Assembly: GCF_900105735.1 (NCBI RefSeq)
Contig: NZ_LT629793.1
Location: 5,394,001-5,458,000, forward strand
Length of the DNA: 64,000 nucleotides
From: Pseudomonas yamanorum
GTDB taxonomy: Bacteria; Pseudomonadota; Gammaproteobacteria; Pseudomonadales; Pseudomonadaceae
Direction: 5' to 3'
Every line of letters starts with the position of its first letter. Position 1 is the first letter of the stretch. Positions 16,572 to 27,278 of this stretch are shown one piece after another. A model generated the notes under the pieces. The model did no database searches. It had not been told where the DNA came from and saw only the letters and a program-made list of their open reading frames with translations. The translations under genes and the position numbers were made by a program.

Positions 16572-17276
16572 ATGTTGAAAGTCAGTGTTTATCGCTACAA
16601 CCCTGATCAGGACGCTGCGCCGTTCATGCAGGAATTCCAGGTCGATACCGGTGGTAAAGACCTGATGGTGCTGGACGTGCTGGCCCTGGTTAAAGAGCAG
16701 GACGAAGGTTTCTCCTATCGTCGCTCTTGCCGTGAGGGTGTTTGCGGCTCCGACGGCATGAACATCAACGGCAAGAACGGCCTGGCGTGCATCACGCCGC
16801 TGTCTTCCGTGGTGAAAGGCAACAAGTTGGTTGTTCGTCCGCTGCCAGGTTTGCCGGTTATCCGTGACCTGGTCGTCGATATGAGCATCTTCTACAAGCA
16901 ATACGAGAAGGTTAAGCCATTCCTGCAGAACGACACGCCGGCTCCGGCCATCGAGCGTCTGCAGACTCCGGAAGAGCGCGAGAAGCTGGACGGTCTGTAC
17001 GAGTGCATCCTGTGCGCTTGCTGCTCGACTTCCTGCCCGTCCTTCTGGTGGAACCCCGACAAGTTCCTGGGCCCAGCTGCCCTGCTGCAAGCGTACCGCT
17101 TCCTGGCAGACAGCCGTGACACCAAGACTGCCGAGCGTCTGGCTTCGCTGGATGACCCGTTCAGCGTATTCCGCTGCCGCGGGATCATGAACTGCGTCAA
17201 CGTATGTCCTAAAGGCCTGAACCCGACTAAGGCCATTGGTCACGTACGTAGCATGCTGCTGCAAAGCGGCGTGTAA
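16572..17276 (+). CDS. sdhB: Succinate dehydrogenase iron-sulfur subunit
   Basis: The 234-residue protein carries electrons from SdhA to quinone. The [2Fe-2S] ligands are in SCREGVCGSDG, the [4Fe-4S] and [3Fe-4S] ligands in C-I-L-C-A-C-C-S-T-S-C-P and C-R-G-I-M-N-C-V-N-V-C-P. ATG 16572 was preferred over GTG 16563 because SdhB proteins start M-L-x-V-S-V-Y-R and a GGGTGG motif precedes it at the right distance. Confidence 0.96.
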   Translation: MLKVSVYRYNPDQDAAPFMQEFQVDTGGKDLMVLDVLALVKEQDEGFSYRRSCREGVCGSDGMNINGKNGLACITPLSSVVKGNKLVVRPLPGLPVIRDLVVDMSIFYKQYEKVKPFLQNDTPAPAIERLQTPEEREKLDGLYECILCACCSTSCPSFWWNPDKFLGPAALLQAYRFLADSRDTKTAERLASLDDPFSVFRCRGIMNCVNVCPKGLNPTKAIGHVRSMLLQSGV

Positions 17277-17317
17277 CCGACGTTGTAGTAAAAGCAGGAC
17301 CGTTGTGCCCGTAGATG

Positions 17318-17351
17318 CTACGGCGCAGGCTTCAACCGGCGCCGTAGTTTT
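17318..17351 (+). terminator. Attenuator-like hairpin between sdhB and sucA
   Basis: CTACGGCGC (17318-17326) pairs perfectly with GCGCCGTAG (17339-17347), followed by TTTTAA. It has a weak T-tract and a 12-nt loop, so partial termination between the sdh and suc genes is plausible. Confidence 0.55.
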
Positions 17352-17538
17352 AACTTGAGCAGCGACTTACAAAGACGCGGCTCTTATTTTGAAGAAATGA
17401 GACAAGCAGGGGCATTCGGGTTGGTACCCGAACTATCAGCGTGATCCTAAGTGGCTTGTTTTGGTCGCTGCACTTGGCCTTTTGCAAGCAAACTCGGTGT
17501 TTTCGCCGGTGGTGTCCCCAAATCGAGGGTGACCAAGC

Positions 17539-20370
17539 ATGCAAGAAAGCGTGATGCAGCGCATGTGGAACAGCGGCTATCTTTCAGGTGGTAACGCTGC
17601 CTATGTGGAAGAGCTTTATGAGCTCTACCTGCACGACCCTAACGCTGTGCCAGAAGAATGGCGCACCAAATTTCAGACGTTGTCTTCAGACGGCAACGCT
17701 GCCACCGATGTATCGCACGCAACAATTCGCGATCAGTTCGTGCTGCTGGCAAAGAACCAGCGCCGCGCCCAGCCGGTTTCCGCCGGAAGCGTGAGCAGTG
17801 AGCACGAGAAGAAGCAAGTTGAAGTATTGCGACTGATCCAGGCCTACCGTATGCGTGGCCACCAGGCAGCCCAGCTTGACCCGCTGGGGCTGTGGCAGCG
17901 TCCTGCACCTGCAGACCTGTCGATCAATCATTACGGCTTGACCAATGCCGATCTTGATACGACCTTCCGTGCCGGCGACCTGTTCATCGGCAAAGAGGAA
18001 GCGAGCCTACGCGAAATTCACGAAGCGTTGCAGCAGACATATTGCCGCACCATCGGTGCCGAATTTACGCACATCACTGATTCCGAGCAGCGCCACTGGT
18101 TCCAGCACCGTCTTGAAGGCGTGCGTGGTCGCCCGGTGCTGTCTGCAGACGTCAAGAGCCACTTGCTCGAGCGCGTCACTGCAGCGGAAGGCCTGGAAAA
18201 ATACCTGGGTACCAAATACCCGGGCACCAAGCGTTTCGGCCTGGAAGGCGGCGAAAGCCTGATCCCGATGCTCGACGAGCTGATCCAGCGTTCCGGTTCC
18301 TACGGCACCAAGGAAATCGTGATCGGTATGGCCCACCGTGGCCGTTTGAACGTGCTGGTCAACACCTTCGGCAAGAACCCGCGCGAGCTGTTCGACGAGT
18401 TCGAAGGCAAGAAGAAGGTCGAGCTGGGTTCCGGTGACGTTAAATATCACCAGGGCTTCTCGTCCAACGTAATGACCACCGGCGGTGAAGTTCACCTGGC
18501 CATGGCGTTCAACCCATCCCACCTGGAAATCGTTTCTCCAGTGGTCGAGGGGTCGGTGCGTGCTCGCCAGGATCGTCGTAACGATTCCACCGGTGAGAAG
18601 GTCCTGCCGATTTCCATCCACGGTGACGCGGCATTCGCCGGTCAGGGCGTGGTCCTGGAAACCTTCCAGATGTCGCAGACTCGCGGCTTCAAGACCGGTG
18701 GTACCGTTCACATCGTCATCAACAACCAGGTGGGCTTCACCATCAGCAACCCGCTGGACGCGCGCTCTACCGAGTACGCGACCGACGTTGCCAAGATGAT
18801 CCAGGCGCCGATCCTCCATGTGAATGGTGATGATCCGGAAGCCGTGTTGTTCGTGACCCAGTTGGCCATCGATTACCGCATGCAGTTCAAGCGTGACGTG
18901 GTCATCGACCTGGTCTGCTACCGTCGTCGCGGTCACAACGAAGCGGATGAGCCTAGCGGCACCCAACCGTTGATGTACCAGCAAATCACCAAGCAGCGCA
19001 CCACCCGTGAGCTGTATGCCGATAGCCTGATCAAGGCCGGCGTGGTGGACGATGCTCGTGTTCAAGCGAAGATCGATGAATACCGCAACGCGCTGGACAA
19101 CGGCCTGCATGTAGTGAAAAGCCTGGTTAAAGAGCCGAACAAAGAGCTGTTCGTTGACTGGCGTCCGTACCTGGGCCACGCTTGGACTGCGCGTCACGAC
19201 ACCTCGTTCGATCTGAAAACCCTGCAGGAACTGTCGGCCAAGCTGCTGGAAATTCCAGACGGTTTCGTCGTACAGCGCCAGGTTGCGAAGATCTACGAAG
19301 ACCGTCAGAAGATGCAAGCCGGCGGCCTGCCGATCAACTGGGGTTACGCTGAAACCATGGCGTACGCGACCCTGGCGTTCGAAGGTCACCCGATCCGTAT
19401 GACTGGCCAGGACATCGGCCGCGGTACGTTCTCGCACCGTCATGCTGTGCTGCACAACCAGAAAGACGCGGGCACCTACATCCCGTTGCAGAACCTGTAC
19501 GAAGGCCAGCCACGTTTCGACCTGTTCGATTCGTTCCTGTCCGAAGAAGCCGTACTGGCGTTCGAATACGGTTACTCGACCACCACGCCTCAGGCGCTGG
19601 TGATCTGGGAAGCCCAGTTCGGCGACTTCGCCAACGGTGCCCAAGTGGTTATCGACCAGTTCATCACCAGCGGCGAGCACAAGTGGGGCCGTCTGTGCGG
19701 TCTGACCATGTTGCTGCCACACGGTTATGAAGGTCAGGGTCCGGAGCACTCTTCGGCCCGTCTGGAGCGTTACCTGCAATTGTGTGCTGAGCACAACATT
19801 CAGGTGTGCGTGCCGACTACCCCGGCCCAGATCTACCACTTGCTGCGTCGCCAGGTGATCCGTCCGCTGCGCAAGCCGCTGGTAGTACTGACTCCGAAAT
19901 CGCTGCTGCGTCATAAATTGGCCATCTCGACCCTGGAAGATCTGGCGGATGGTTCGTTCCAGACCGTTATTTCAGAAATCGACACCCTGGACGCGGCCAA
20001 GGTCACTCGCCTGATCCTGTGCAGCGGCAAGGTCTACTACGACTTGCTGGAAAAACGCCGTGCCGAAGGCCGCGAAGACATCGCCATCGTGCGAATCGAG
20101 CAGCTTTACCCGTTCCCGGAAGACGACCTGATGGAGGCCATCGCGCCTTACACCAACCTCACCAACGTGGTGTGGTGTCAGGAAGAACCGATGAACCAGG
20201 GCGCTTGGTACAGCAGTCAGCATCATCTGCGTCGCAGCATCGGCAACCACAAACAGGCACTGGGCCTGGAGTACGCCGGTCGTGATGCTTCTGCTGCACC
20301 TGCGTGTGGTTATGCGTCGATGCACGCCGAGCAGCAGGAAAAACTGCTGCAAGATGCTTTCACTGTTTAA
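17539..20370 (+). CDS. sucA: 2-oxoglutarate dehydrogenase E1
   Basis: The 943-residue thiamine-diphosphate enzyme decarboxylates 2-oxoglutarate and passes the succinyl group to SucB. The N-terminal segment S-G-Y-L-S-G-G-N-A-A-Y-V-E-E-L-Y-E is the E2-binding start; the cofactor motif spans HGDAAFAGQG and I-N-N-Q-V-G-F-T; the C-terminal half has H-R-H-A-V-L-H and the L-P-H-G-Y-E-G-Q-G-P-E-H-S-S motif. Length matches the family. A 262-base gap with a hairpin separates it from sdhB, which suggests a promoter of its own in addition to read-through. Confidence 0.97.
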   Translation: MQESVMQRMWNSGYLSGGNAAYVEELYELYLHDPNAVPEEWRTKFQTLSSDGNAATDVSHATIRDQFVLLAKNQRRAQPVSAGSVSSEHEKKQVEVLRLIQAYRMRGHQAAQLDPLGLWQRPAPADLSINHYGLTNADLDTTFRAGDLFIGKEEASLREIHEALQQTYCRTIGAEFTHITDSEQRHWFQHRLEGVRGRPVLSADVKSHLLERVTAAEGLEKYLGTKYPGTKRFGLEGGESLIPMLDELIQRSGSYGTKEIVIGMAHRGRLNVLVNTFGKNPRELFDEFEGKKKVELGSGDVKYHQGFSSNVMTTGGEVHLAMAFNPSHLEIVSPVVEGSVRARQDRRNDSTGEKVLPISIHGDAAFAGQGVVLETFQMSQTRGFKTGGTVHIVINNQVGFTISNPLDARSTEYATDVAKMIQAPILHVNGDDPEAVLFVTQLAIDYRMQFKRDVVIDLVCYRRRGHNEADEPSGTQPLMYQQITKQRTTRELYADSLIKAGVVDDARVQAKIDEYRNALDNGLHVVKSLVKEPNKELFVDWRPYLGHAWTARHDTSFDLKTLQELSAKLLEIPDGFVVQRQVAKIYEDRQKMQAGGLPINWGYAETMAYATLAFEGHPIRMTGQDIGRGTFSHRHAVLHNQKDAGTYIPLQNLYEGQPRFDLFDSFLSEEAVLAFEYGYSTTTPQALVIWEAQFGDFANGAQVVIDQFITSGEHKWGRLCGLTMLLPHGYEGQGPEHSSARLERYLQLCAEHNIQVCVPTTPAQIYHLLRRQVIRPLRKPLVVLTPKSLLRHKLAISTLEDLADGSFQTVISEIDTLDAAKVTRLILCSGKVYYDLLEKRRAEGREDIAIVRIEQLYPFPEDDLMEAIAPYTNLTNVVWCQEEPMNQGAWYSSQHHLRRSIGNHKQALGLEYAGRDASAAPACGYASMHAEQQEKLLQDAFTV

Positions 20371-20414
20371 CGCCTTCGCGCTGACTGAAACCGAATTTTA
20401 AGGACCCACAGATA

Positions 20415-21653
20415 ATGGCTATCGAAATCAAAGCCCCGTCATTCCCGGAATCGGTTGCCGATGGCACCGTTGCCACCTGGCACAAGAAACCAGGCGAGGC
20501 CGTCAAGCGTGACGACCTGATCGTCGACATCGAAACCGACAAGGTCGTGCTCGAAGTGTTGGCTGAAGCTGACGGCGTGCTGGGCGCAATCGTTGCCGAA
20601 GAAGGCGCTACCGTTCTGTCGAACCAGGTTCTGGGCTCGATCGAAGAGGGCGGCGCTGCTGCTGCTCCTGCTGCCGCCGCCGCCGCTCCTGCACCGGCCG
20701 CTGCTGCTGCCGCAGCTCCAGCTGCTGCACCGGCTGCGGGCGGCGAAGATCCAATCGCTGCACCGGCTGCACGTCAGCTGGCTGACGAAAACGGCATCAA
20801 CCTGGCTTCCATCAAGGGCACCGGCAAAGACGGCCGTGTAACCAAGGAAGACGTGGTTGCCGCTGTTGAAGCCAAGAAAAACGCTCCAGCTGCCGCACCT
20901 GCCAAGGCTGCTGCCCCGGCTGCCGCTGCTCCTGTGTTCGCCGCTGGCGACCGCACCGAGAAGCGCGTACCGATGACCCGCGTGCGTGCCACCGTGGCCA
21001 AGCGTCTGGTTGAAGCACAGTCGAACATGGCGATGCTGACCACGTTCAACGAAGTCGACATGACCGAAGTCATGGCCCTGCGTTCGAAGTACAAGGATCT
21101 GTTCGAGAAGTCCCACAACGGCGTGCGCCTGGGCTTCATGTCGTTCTTCGTGAAAGCGGCCACCGAAGCGCTGAAACGCTTCCCGGCAGTCAACGCTTCC
21201 ATCGACGGCGGCGACATCGTTTACCACGGTTATGCTGACGTCGGCGTTGCCGTGTCCAGCGACCGTGGCCTGGTGGTACCGGTTCTGCGTAACGCCGAAC
21301 TGATGAGCCTGGCTGAAATCGAAGGCGGCATCGCCAACTTCGGCAAGAAAGCCCGTGACGGCAAGCTGACCATCGACGAGATGACCGGTGGTACCTTCAC
21401 CATCACCAACGGTGGTACTTTCGGTTCGATGATGTCGACTCCGATCGTCAACCCGCCACAAGCTGCGATCCTGGGCATGCACAACATTCTGCAGCGTCCT
21501 ATGGCGATCAACGGCCAAGTGGTTATCCGCCCGATGATGTACCTGGCGCTGTCGTACGATCACCGCCTGATCGATGGTAAAGAAGCCGTGACTTTCCTGG
21601 TGACCATCAAGAACCTGCTGGAAGACCCGGCTCGTCTGCTGCTGGATATCTGA
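20415..21653 (+). CDS. sucB: 2-oxoglutarate dehydrogenase E2 (dihydrolipoyl succinyltransferase)
   Basis: The 412-residue protein has one lipoyl domain (1-80, lipoyl Lys in [11 protein letters not shown]), an Ala/Pro-rich linker (about 82-118), an E1/E3-binding domain (about 118-155, [12 protein letters not shown]), a second Ala/Pro linker and the acyltransferase core with catalytic [12 protein letters not shown]. The linkers are low-complexity GCT/GCC repeats and explain several long shadow frames here. It is followed by lpd within the same operon. Confidence 0.97.
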   Translation: MAIEIKAPSFPESVADGTVATWHKKPGEAVKRDDLIVDIETDKVVLEVLAEADGVLGAIVAEEGATVLSNQVLGSIEEGGAAAAPAAAAAAPAPAAAAAAAPAAAPAAGGEDPIAAPAARQLADENGINLASIKGTGKDGRVTKEDVVAAVEAKKNAPAAAPAKAAAPAAAAPVFAAGDRTEKRVPMTRVRATVAKRLVEAQSNMAMLTTFNEVDMTEVMALRSKYKDLFEKSHNGVRLGFMSFFVKAATEALKRFPAVNASIDGGDIVYHGYADVGVAVSSDRGLVVPVLRNAELMSLAEIEGGIANFGKKARDGKLTIDEMTGGTFTITNGGTFGSMMSTPIVNPPQAAILGMHNILQRPMAINGQVVIRPMMYLALSYDHRLIDGKEAVTFLVTIKNLLEDPARLLLDI

Positions 21654-21733
21654 TAAAGCGGCGGTGCGCCGTACCACCCGGTCTGCCGCAAGGCAGGCCG
21701 GAGTGCGGCTCACGGCTTGAAGCTTTTAGCTAA

Positions 21734-23185
<1,452 letters not shown>

Positions 23186-23229
23186 GCGAGATAATAAGAA
23201 ACCACGGCGGTTGCCCGTCGTGAGCCTTG

Positions 23230-23319
23230 TGCGCAAGACTCACCGCGGAATATCCGCTGGACGCAGTCTTGCGCAGTTTCACCACCCAGGGTCCAGGCCT
23301 TTGGTGGTTTGACTGTGCA
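23230..23319 (+). promoter_or_regulatory. Mutually exclusive RNA hairpins, lpd-sucC spacer
   Basis: Stem 1 is TGCGCAAGACT (23230-23240) with AGTCTTGCGCA (23265-23275), and encloses GCGGA-ATA-TCCGC (23245-23257). Stem 2 can form between GCGCAGT (23271-23277) with ACTGTGC (23313-23319) and ACCACC (23282-23287) with GGTGGT (23304-23309). The two share 23271-23275 and so cannot coexist. No T-tract follows; processing or translation control is likelier than termination. Confidence 0.45.
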
Positions 23320-23399
23320 AGCAGCAGTCACAGGTGGCGCGGCACTCAATAAAGAGCGCAGCGCCGAATGCGCAGTACCTAACGAAGACGGTAATAAGC

Positions 23400-24566
23400 A
23401 TGAATCTTCACGAGTATCAGGGTAAGCAGCTGTTCGCTGAATACGGCCTGCCAGTATCCAAGGGTTACGCAGTAGACACCCCGGAAGCAGCAGCAGAAGC
23501 TTGCGACAAAATCGGCGGCACCGAGTGGGTTGTCAAAGCCCAGGTTCACGCTGGTGGTCGCGGTAAAGCGGGCGGCGTTAAGCTGGTTCGCAGCAAAGAA
23601 GACGCCAAAGCCTTCGCTCAGCAGTGGCTGGGCAAGCGTCTGGTGACTTACCAGACTGATGCCAATGGCCAGCCAGTCACCAAGATCCTGGTTGAATCGT
23701 GCACTGATATCGCTAAAGAGCTGTACCTGGGCGCTGTCGTTGACCGTTCGAGCCGTCGCATCGTGTTCATGGCCTCCACCGAAGGTGGCGTGGACATTGA
23801 GAAGATCGCCGAAGAAACCCCAGAAAAAATTCTGAAAGCCACTATCGATCCACTGGTTGGCGCTCAGCCATTCCAGGGTCGCGAGCTGGCATTCCAGTTG
23901 GGTCTGGAAGGCAAGCAAGTTGCCCAGTTCGCCAAGATCTTCGTAGGTCTGGCCAAACTGTTCCAGGATCACGATCTGGCCCTGCTGGAAGTGAACCCGC
24001 TGGTGATCAAGGCTGACGGCGATCTGCATTGCCTCGACGCCAAGATCAACATCGACGCCAACGCCATGTACCGTCAGCCTAAGCTGAAGACTTTCCACGA
24101 TCCGTCGCAAGACGATCCGCGCGAAGCGCACGCTGCCAAGTTCGAACTGAACTACGTAGCCCTGGAAGGCAACATCGGTTGCATGGTCAACGGTGCTGGC
24201 TTGGCCATGGGTACCATGGACATCGTCAACCTGCATGGCGGCAAACCAGCCAACTTCCTCGACGTAGGCGGCGGTGCCACCAAAGAACGCGTTACCGAAG
24301 CGTTCAAGATCATCCTGTCCGACTCCAACGTCGCTGCAGTACTGGTCAACATCTTCGGCGGCATCGTTCGTTGCGACATGATTGCCGAAGGCATCATCGG
24401 TGCAGTGAAAGAAGTCGGCGTTAAAATCCCGGTTGTTGTGCGCCTTGAAGGTAACAACGCTGAACTGGGCGCTAAAGTACTGGCAGAAAGCGGTTTGAAC
24501 ATCATCGCTGCTACCAGCCTGACCGACGCTGCTCAACAAGTTGTCAAAGCTGCGGAGGGCAAATAA
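23400..24566 (+). CDS. sucC: Succinyl-CoA synthetase beta subunit
   Basis: The 388-residue ATP-grasp protein binds nucleotide and succinate ([12 protein letters not shown] start; [15 protein letters not shown] nucleotide loop; [18 protein letters not shown]). With SucD it makes ATP or GTP from succinyl-CoA. The start at 23400 gives the standard length. Its stop overlaps the sucD start by one base (TAATG), so the subunits are coupled for equal synthesis. Confidence 0.97.
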   Translation: MNLHEYQGKQLFAEYGLPVSKGYAVDTPEAAAEACDKIGGTEWVVKAQVHAGGRGKAGGVKLVRSKEDAKAFAQQWLGKRLVTYQTDANGQPVTKILVESCTDIAKELYLGAVVDRSSRRIVFMASTEGGVDIEKIAEETPEKILKATIDPLVGAQPFQGRELAFQLGLEGKQVAQFAKIFVGLAKLFQDHDLALLEVNPLVIKADGDLHCLDAKINIDANAMYRQPKLKTFHDPSQDDPREAHAAKFELNYVALEGNIGCMVNGAGLAMGTMDIVNLHGGKPANFLDVGGGATKERVTEAFKIILSDSNVAAVLVNIFGGIVRCDMIAEGIIGAVKEVGVKIPVVVRLEGNNAELGAKVLAESGLNIIAATSLTDAAQQVVKAAEGK

Positions 24567-25447
24567 TGAGCGTCCTGATCAATAAAGACACCAAGGTTAT
24601 CTGCCAGGGTATTACCGGTTCGCAAGGTAGTTTCCACACCCAGCAAGCCATCGAATACGGCACCAAGATGGTTGGTGGCGTTACTCCTGGTAAAGGCGGC
24701 ACCGAGCACCTGGGTCTGCCAGTGTTCAACACCGTGAAAGATGCTGTAGCTGCCACTGGCGCCACCGCCAGCGTGATCTACGTTCCAGCTCCTTTCTGCA
24801 AGGACTCCATCCTGGAAGCAGCATTCGGCGGCATCAAGCTGATCGTTTGCATCACCGAAGGCATTCCTACCCTGGACATGCTGGACGCTAAAGTTAAGTG
24901 CGACGAGCTGGGCGTAGTCCTGATCGGCCCTAACTGCCCGGGCGTGATCACTCCAGGCGAATGCAAGATCGGCATCATGCCAGGTCACATTCACTTGCCA
25001 GGTAAAGTCGGTATCGTTTCCCGTTCCGGCACCCTGACCTACGAAGCTGTCAAGCAGACTACTGACGCCGGTTTCGGTCAGTCGACTTGCGTCGGCATCG
25101 GCGGTGACCCGATCCCAGGCTCGAACTTCATCGACATCCTGAAGCTGTTCCAGGAAGACCCGAAGACCGAAGCGATCGTAATGATCGGTGAGATCGGCGG
25201 TTCGGCTGAAGAAGAAGCGGCTGCCTACATCAAGGCACACGTGACCAAGCCGGTTGTTTCCTACATCGCTGGTGTGACTGCCCCTGCTGGCAAGCGCATG
25301 GGCCATGCTGGCGCAATCATCTCTGGCGGCAAGGGCACTGCAGACGAGAAGTTTGCTGCCCTGGAAGACGCAGGCGTTAAAACCGTGCGTTCGCTGGCAG
25401 ACATCGGCAAGGCTTTGTCCGAGCTGACCGGTTGGGCTGTCAAGTAA
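24566..25447 (+). CDS. sucD: Succinyl-CoA synthetase alpha subunit
   Basis: The 293-residue subunit carries the CoA site ([10 protein letters not shown] near the N-terminus), the [11 protein letters not shown] motif and the phosphorylated His in [14 protein letters not shown]. It ends the sdh-suc gene block and is followed by a hairpin terminator and a REP doublet. Confidence 0.97.
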   Translation: MSVLINKDTKVICQGITGSQGSFHTQQAIEYGTKMVGGVTPGKGGTEHLGLPVFNTVKDAVAATGATASVIYVPAPFCKDSILEAAFGGIKLIVCITEGIPTLDMLDAKVKCDELGVVLIGPNCPGVITPGECKIGIMPGHIHLPGKVGIVSRSGTLTYEAVKQTTDAGFGQSTCVGIGGDPIPGSNFIDILKLFQEDPKTEAIVMIGEIGGSAEEEAAAYIKAHVTKPVVSYIAGVTAPAGKRMGHAGAIISGGKGTADEKFAALEDAGVKTVRSLADIGKALSELTGWAVK

Positions 25448-25474
25448 GCCTCGCGCTTAACTGACGCTTCACCA

Positions 25475-25504
25475 CACAAAGGCCACCTTCGGGTGGCCTT
25501 TGTG
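25475..25504 (+). terminator. Terminator of suc operon
   Basis: CACAAAGGCCACC and GGTGGCCTTTGTG form a perfect 13-bp stem closed by a stable TTCG loop. The T-tract lies inside the stem, so it may also act in the opposite direction. Confidence 0.75.
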
Positions 25505-25546
25505 CATTCTGGGGATTACTCATCGGTTGGAATGACGCCGACCAAC

Positions 25547-25634
25547 TGTGGGAGCTGGCTTGCCTGCGATGCAGGCTACTCGGTGTTTCTGATGCACTGA
25601 GGTGATGCTATTGCAGGCAAGCGCACTCCCACAT
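25547..25634. repeat. REP doublet (type A)
   Basis: An inverted pair of the GTGGGAGCTGGCTTGCCTGC unit; the right copy is partly degenerate (GCAAGCGCACTCCCACA). It lies between the suc terminator and the braB leader. Confidence 0.85.
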
Positions 25635-25666
25635 TCCATCGCATTTCAAAATTTAAATATAAAAAC

Positions 25667-25684
25667 GCGACATAAAAATGTCGC
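25667..25684. promoter_or_regulatory. Short palindrome upstream of braB
   Basis: GCGACAT-AAAA-ATGTCGC is a perfect 7-bp inverted repeat with an A4 centre, about 195 bases before braB. It could be a regulator-binding site; no known consensus was recognised. Confidence 0.35.
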
Positions 25685-25750
25685 TTATCGGACAGTTCGC
25701 CCCCCAACAGTGCGTTTGACCCGCAAATTCGTTAGGCTAGCCGCCTCTTT

Positions 25751-25835
25751 ATGCGTACGCATCCCAAAAGGAAGCCTCGCGCTAGACCGGTCGGTCCCCA
25801 TCAGGACCGGCAGTATTTCCCTCATCCATAGGGAA
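25751..25835 (+). promoter_or_regulatory. Structured leader of braB
   Basis: The region between the REP doublet and braB (430 bases without a gene in all) ends in three symmetric elements: the perfect palindrome ATGCGTACGCAT (25751-25762), a hairpin CGGTCC/GGACCG (25792-25809) and a hairpin TTCCCT/AGGGAA (25817-25835). A 26-codon open frame also runs from ATG 25751 to TAG 25829-25831, without a ribosome-binding site or a run of Leu/Ile/Val codons. A cis-acting RNA is possible. Confidence 0.4.
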
Positions 25836-25877
25836 GCCCTCTCTAAATTCCGATTCAGTAGTGTGGTATTTCCTCAA

Positions 25878-27191
25878 ATGAAAGTGTTGAAAAGCCAGGA
25901 CATCCTGGCGTTGGGCTTTATGACCTTTGCCCTGTTCGTGGGCGCCGGCAACATCATCTTCCCGCCTATCGTCGGTTTGCAGTCCGGGCCTCATGTCTGG
26001 ATGGCGGCGCTGGGCTTCCTGATCACCGCGGTCGGTTTGCCGGTGATCACCGTTGTGGCCCTGGCCAAGGTCGGTGGCGGCATGGACGCGTTGAGCAGCC
26101 CGATCGGCAAGATCGCCGGTGGCTTGCTGGCAGCAGCTGCCTACCTGGCAGTCGGCCCGTTGTTCGCTACCCCGCGAACCGCGACCGTGTCGTTTGAAGT
26201 GGGCTTGGCGCCCCTGACCGGTGAAAGCCCGTTGGCGCTGTTCCTCTACAGCTCCGTGTACTTCCTGTTGGTGTTCTTCATCTCCCTGTACCCAGGCCGT
26301 TTGCTGGATACCGTCGGTCGCTTCCTGGCGCCGTTGAAGATCATCGCCCTGGCCGTATTGGGCATTGCCGCCTTCGCCTTGCCGGCCGGTGATGTGGGTG
26401 TCGCCACTCCTGAATACGTAGCTGCGCCATTCTCCCAGGGCTTTATCAATGGCTACCTGACCATGGATACCCTGGGCGCCCTGGTGTTCGGCATCGTGAT
26501 CGTCAACGCGATTCGCTCCCGTGGCGTCGAGTCGCCGAAGCTGATCACCCGCTACGCAATCATTGCCGGGCTGATCGCCGGCGTGGGCCTGGCGCTGGTA
26601 TACATCAGCCTGTTCCGCCTGGGGTCGGGCAGCCATGAAGTGGCCGCCGGTGCCGCCAACGGCGCGGCCGTGCTGCACGCTTACGTCCAGCACACCTTTG
26701 GCTCCCTGGGCAGCGGCTTCCTCGCCGTGCTGATTTCCCTGGCGTGCCTGGTGACCGCTGTAGGCCTGACCTGCGCCTGCGCCGAGTATTTCAGCCGTGT
26801 GTTGCCGCTGTCCTACAAAACCCTGGTGGTGATCCTGGCGGTGTTCTCGCTGTTTGTATCCAACCTGGGCCTGACCAAGTTGATCGCGTTCTCGATCCCG
26901 GTACTGACCGCGATCTACCCGCCGTGCATCGTGCTGGTGGCCGTGAGCTTCTGTAAGGACTTCTGGCAGGAGCAGGGCCGGATCGTCGGCCCGGTGATGC
27001 TGGTGTCGTTCATCTTCGGCTGCATTGACGCGTTGAAGGGCGCTGGCCTGGCGGACTGGATGCCATCGCAACTGGCTCACCTGCCGCTGAGCGAGCAGGG
27101 TCTGGCGTGGCTGGTGCCTTCGGTGATGACCCTGGTCGTTGCTGTGGTGGTTGACCGCGTGCTGGGCAAGCGTAGCGAAGCGATCGCTTAA
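25878..27191 (+). CDS. braB: Branched-chain amino acid:cation symporter
   Basis: The 437-residue protein has about 12 membrane helices and the LIVCS family start [20 protein letters not shown] followed by N-I-I-F-P-P. It imports leucine, isoleucine and valine with Na+ or H+. Length equals P. aeruginosa BraB, and the gene follows sucD there too, so braB fits better than braZ or a generic brnQ name. An in-frame extension upstream to 25602 was rejected because it lacks family similarity and crosses a REP doublet. Confidence 0.9.
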   Translation: MKVLKSQDILALGFMTFALFVGAGNIIFPPIVGLQSGPHVWMAALGFLITAVGLPVITVVALAKVGGGMDALSSPIGKIAGGLLAAAAYLAVGPLFATPRTATVSFEVGLAPLTGESPLALFLYSSVYFLLVFFISLYPGRLLDTVGRFLAPLKIIALAVLGIAAFALPAGDVGVATPEYVAAPFSQGFINGYLTMDTLGALVFGIVIVNAIRSRGVESPKLITRYAIIAGLIAGVGLALVYISLFRLGSGSHEVAAGAANGAAVLHAYVQHTFGSLGSGFLAVLISLACLVTAVGLTCACAEYFSRVLPLSYKTLVVILAVFSLFVSNLGLTKLIAFSIPVLTAIYPPCIVLVAVSFCKDFWQEQGRIVGPVMLVSFIFGCIDALKGAGLADWMPSQLAHLPLSEQGLAWLVPSVMTLVVAVVVDRVLGKRSEAIA

Positions 27192-27216
27192 AGCCTCCGG
27201 CCTACGCCGTAATCGA

Positions 27217-27249
27217 AAAGCCCCGGATCAAATGCTCCGGGGCTTTTTT
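27217..27249 (+). terminator. Terminator of braB
   Basis: AAAGCCCCGGA and TCCGGGGCTTT form a perfect 11-bp stem with an 8-nt loop and a T6 tail. It can act in both directions and also lies just past the end of the convergent toxin-like gene. Confidence 0.9.
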
Positions 27250-27278
27250 ATGCGCGGAGTCAGGACAATCTGCCTGTT

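Noticed and set aside
18007..19914. 635-codon open frame antisense to sucA
   Set aside because: A shadow of sucA; no start signal and no recognisable motif.
25602..25877. 92-codon N-terminal extension of braB
   Set aside because: It would translate through a REP doublet and the structured leader; the family start lies at 25878 and gives the standard 437 residues.
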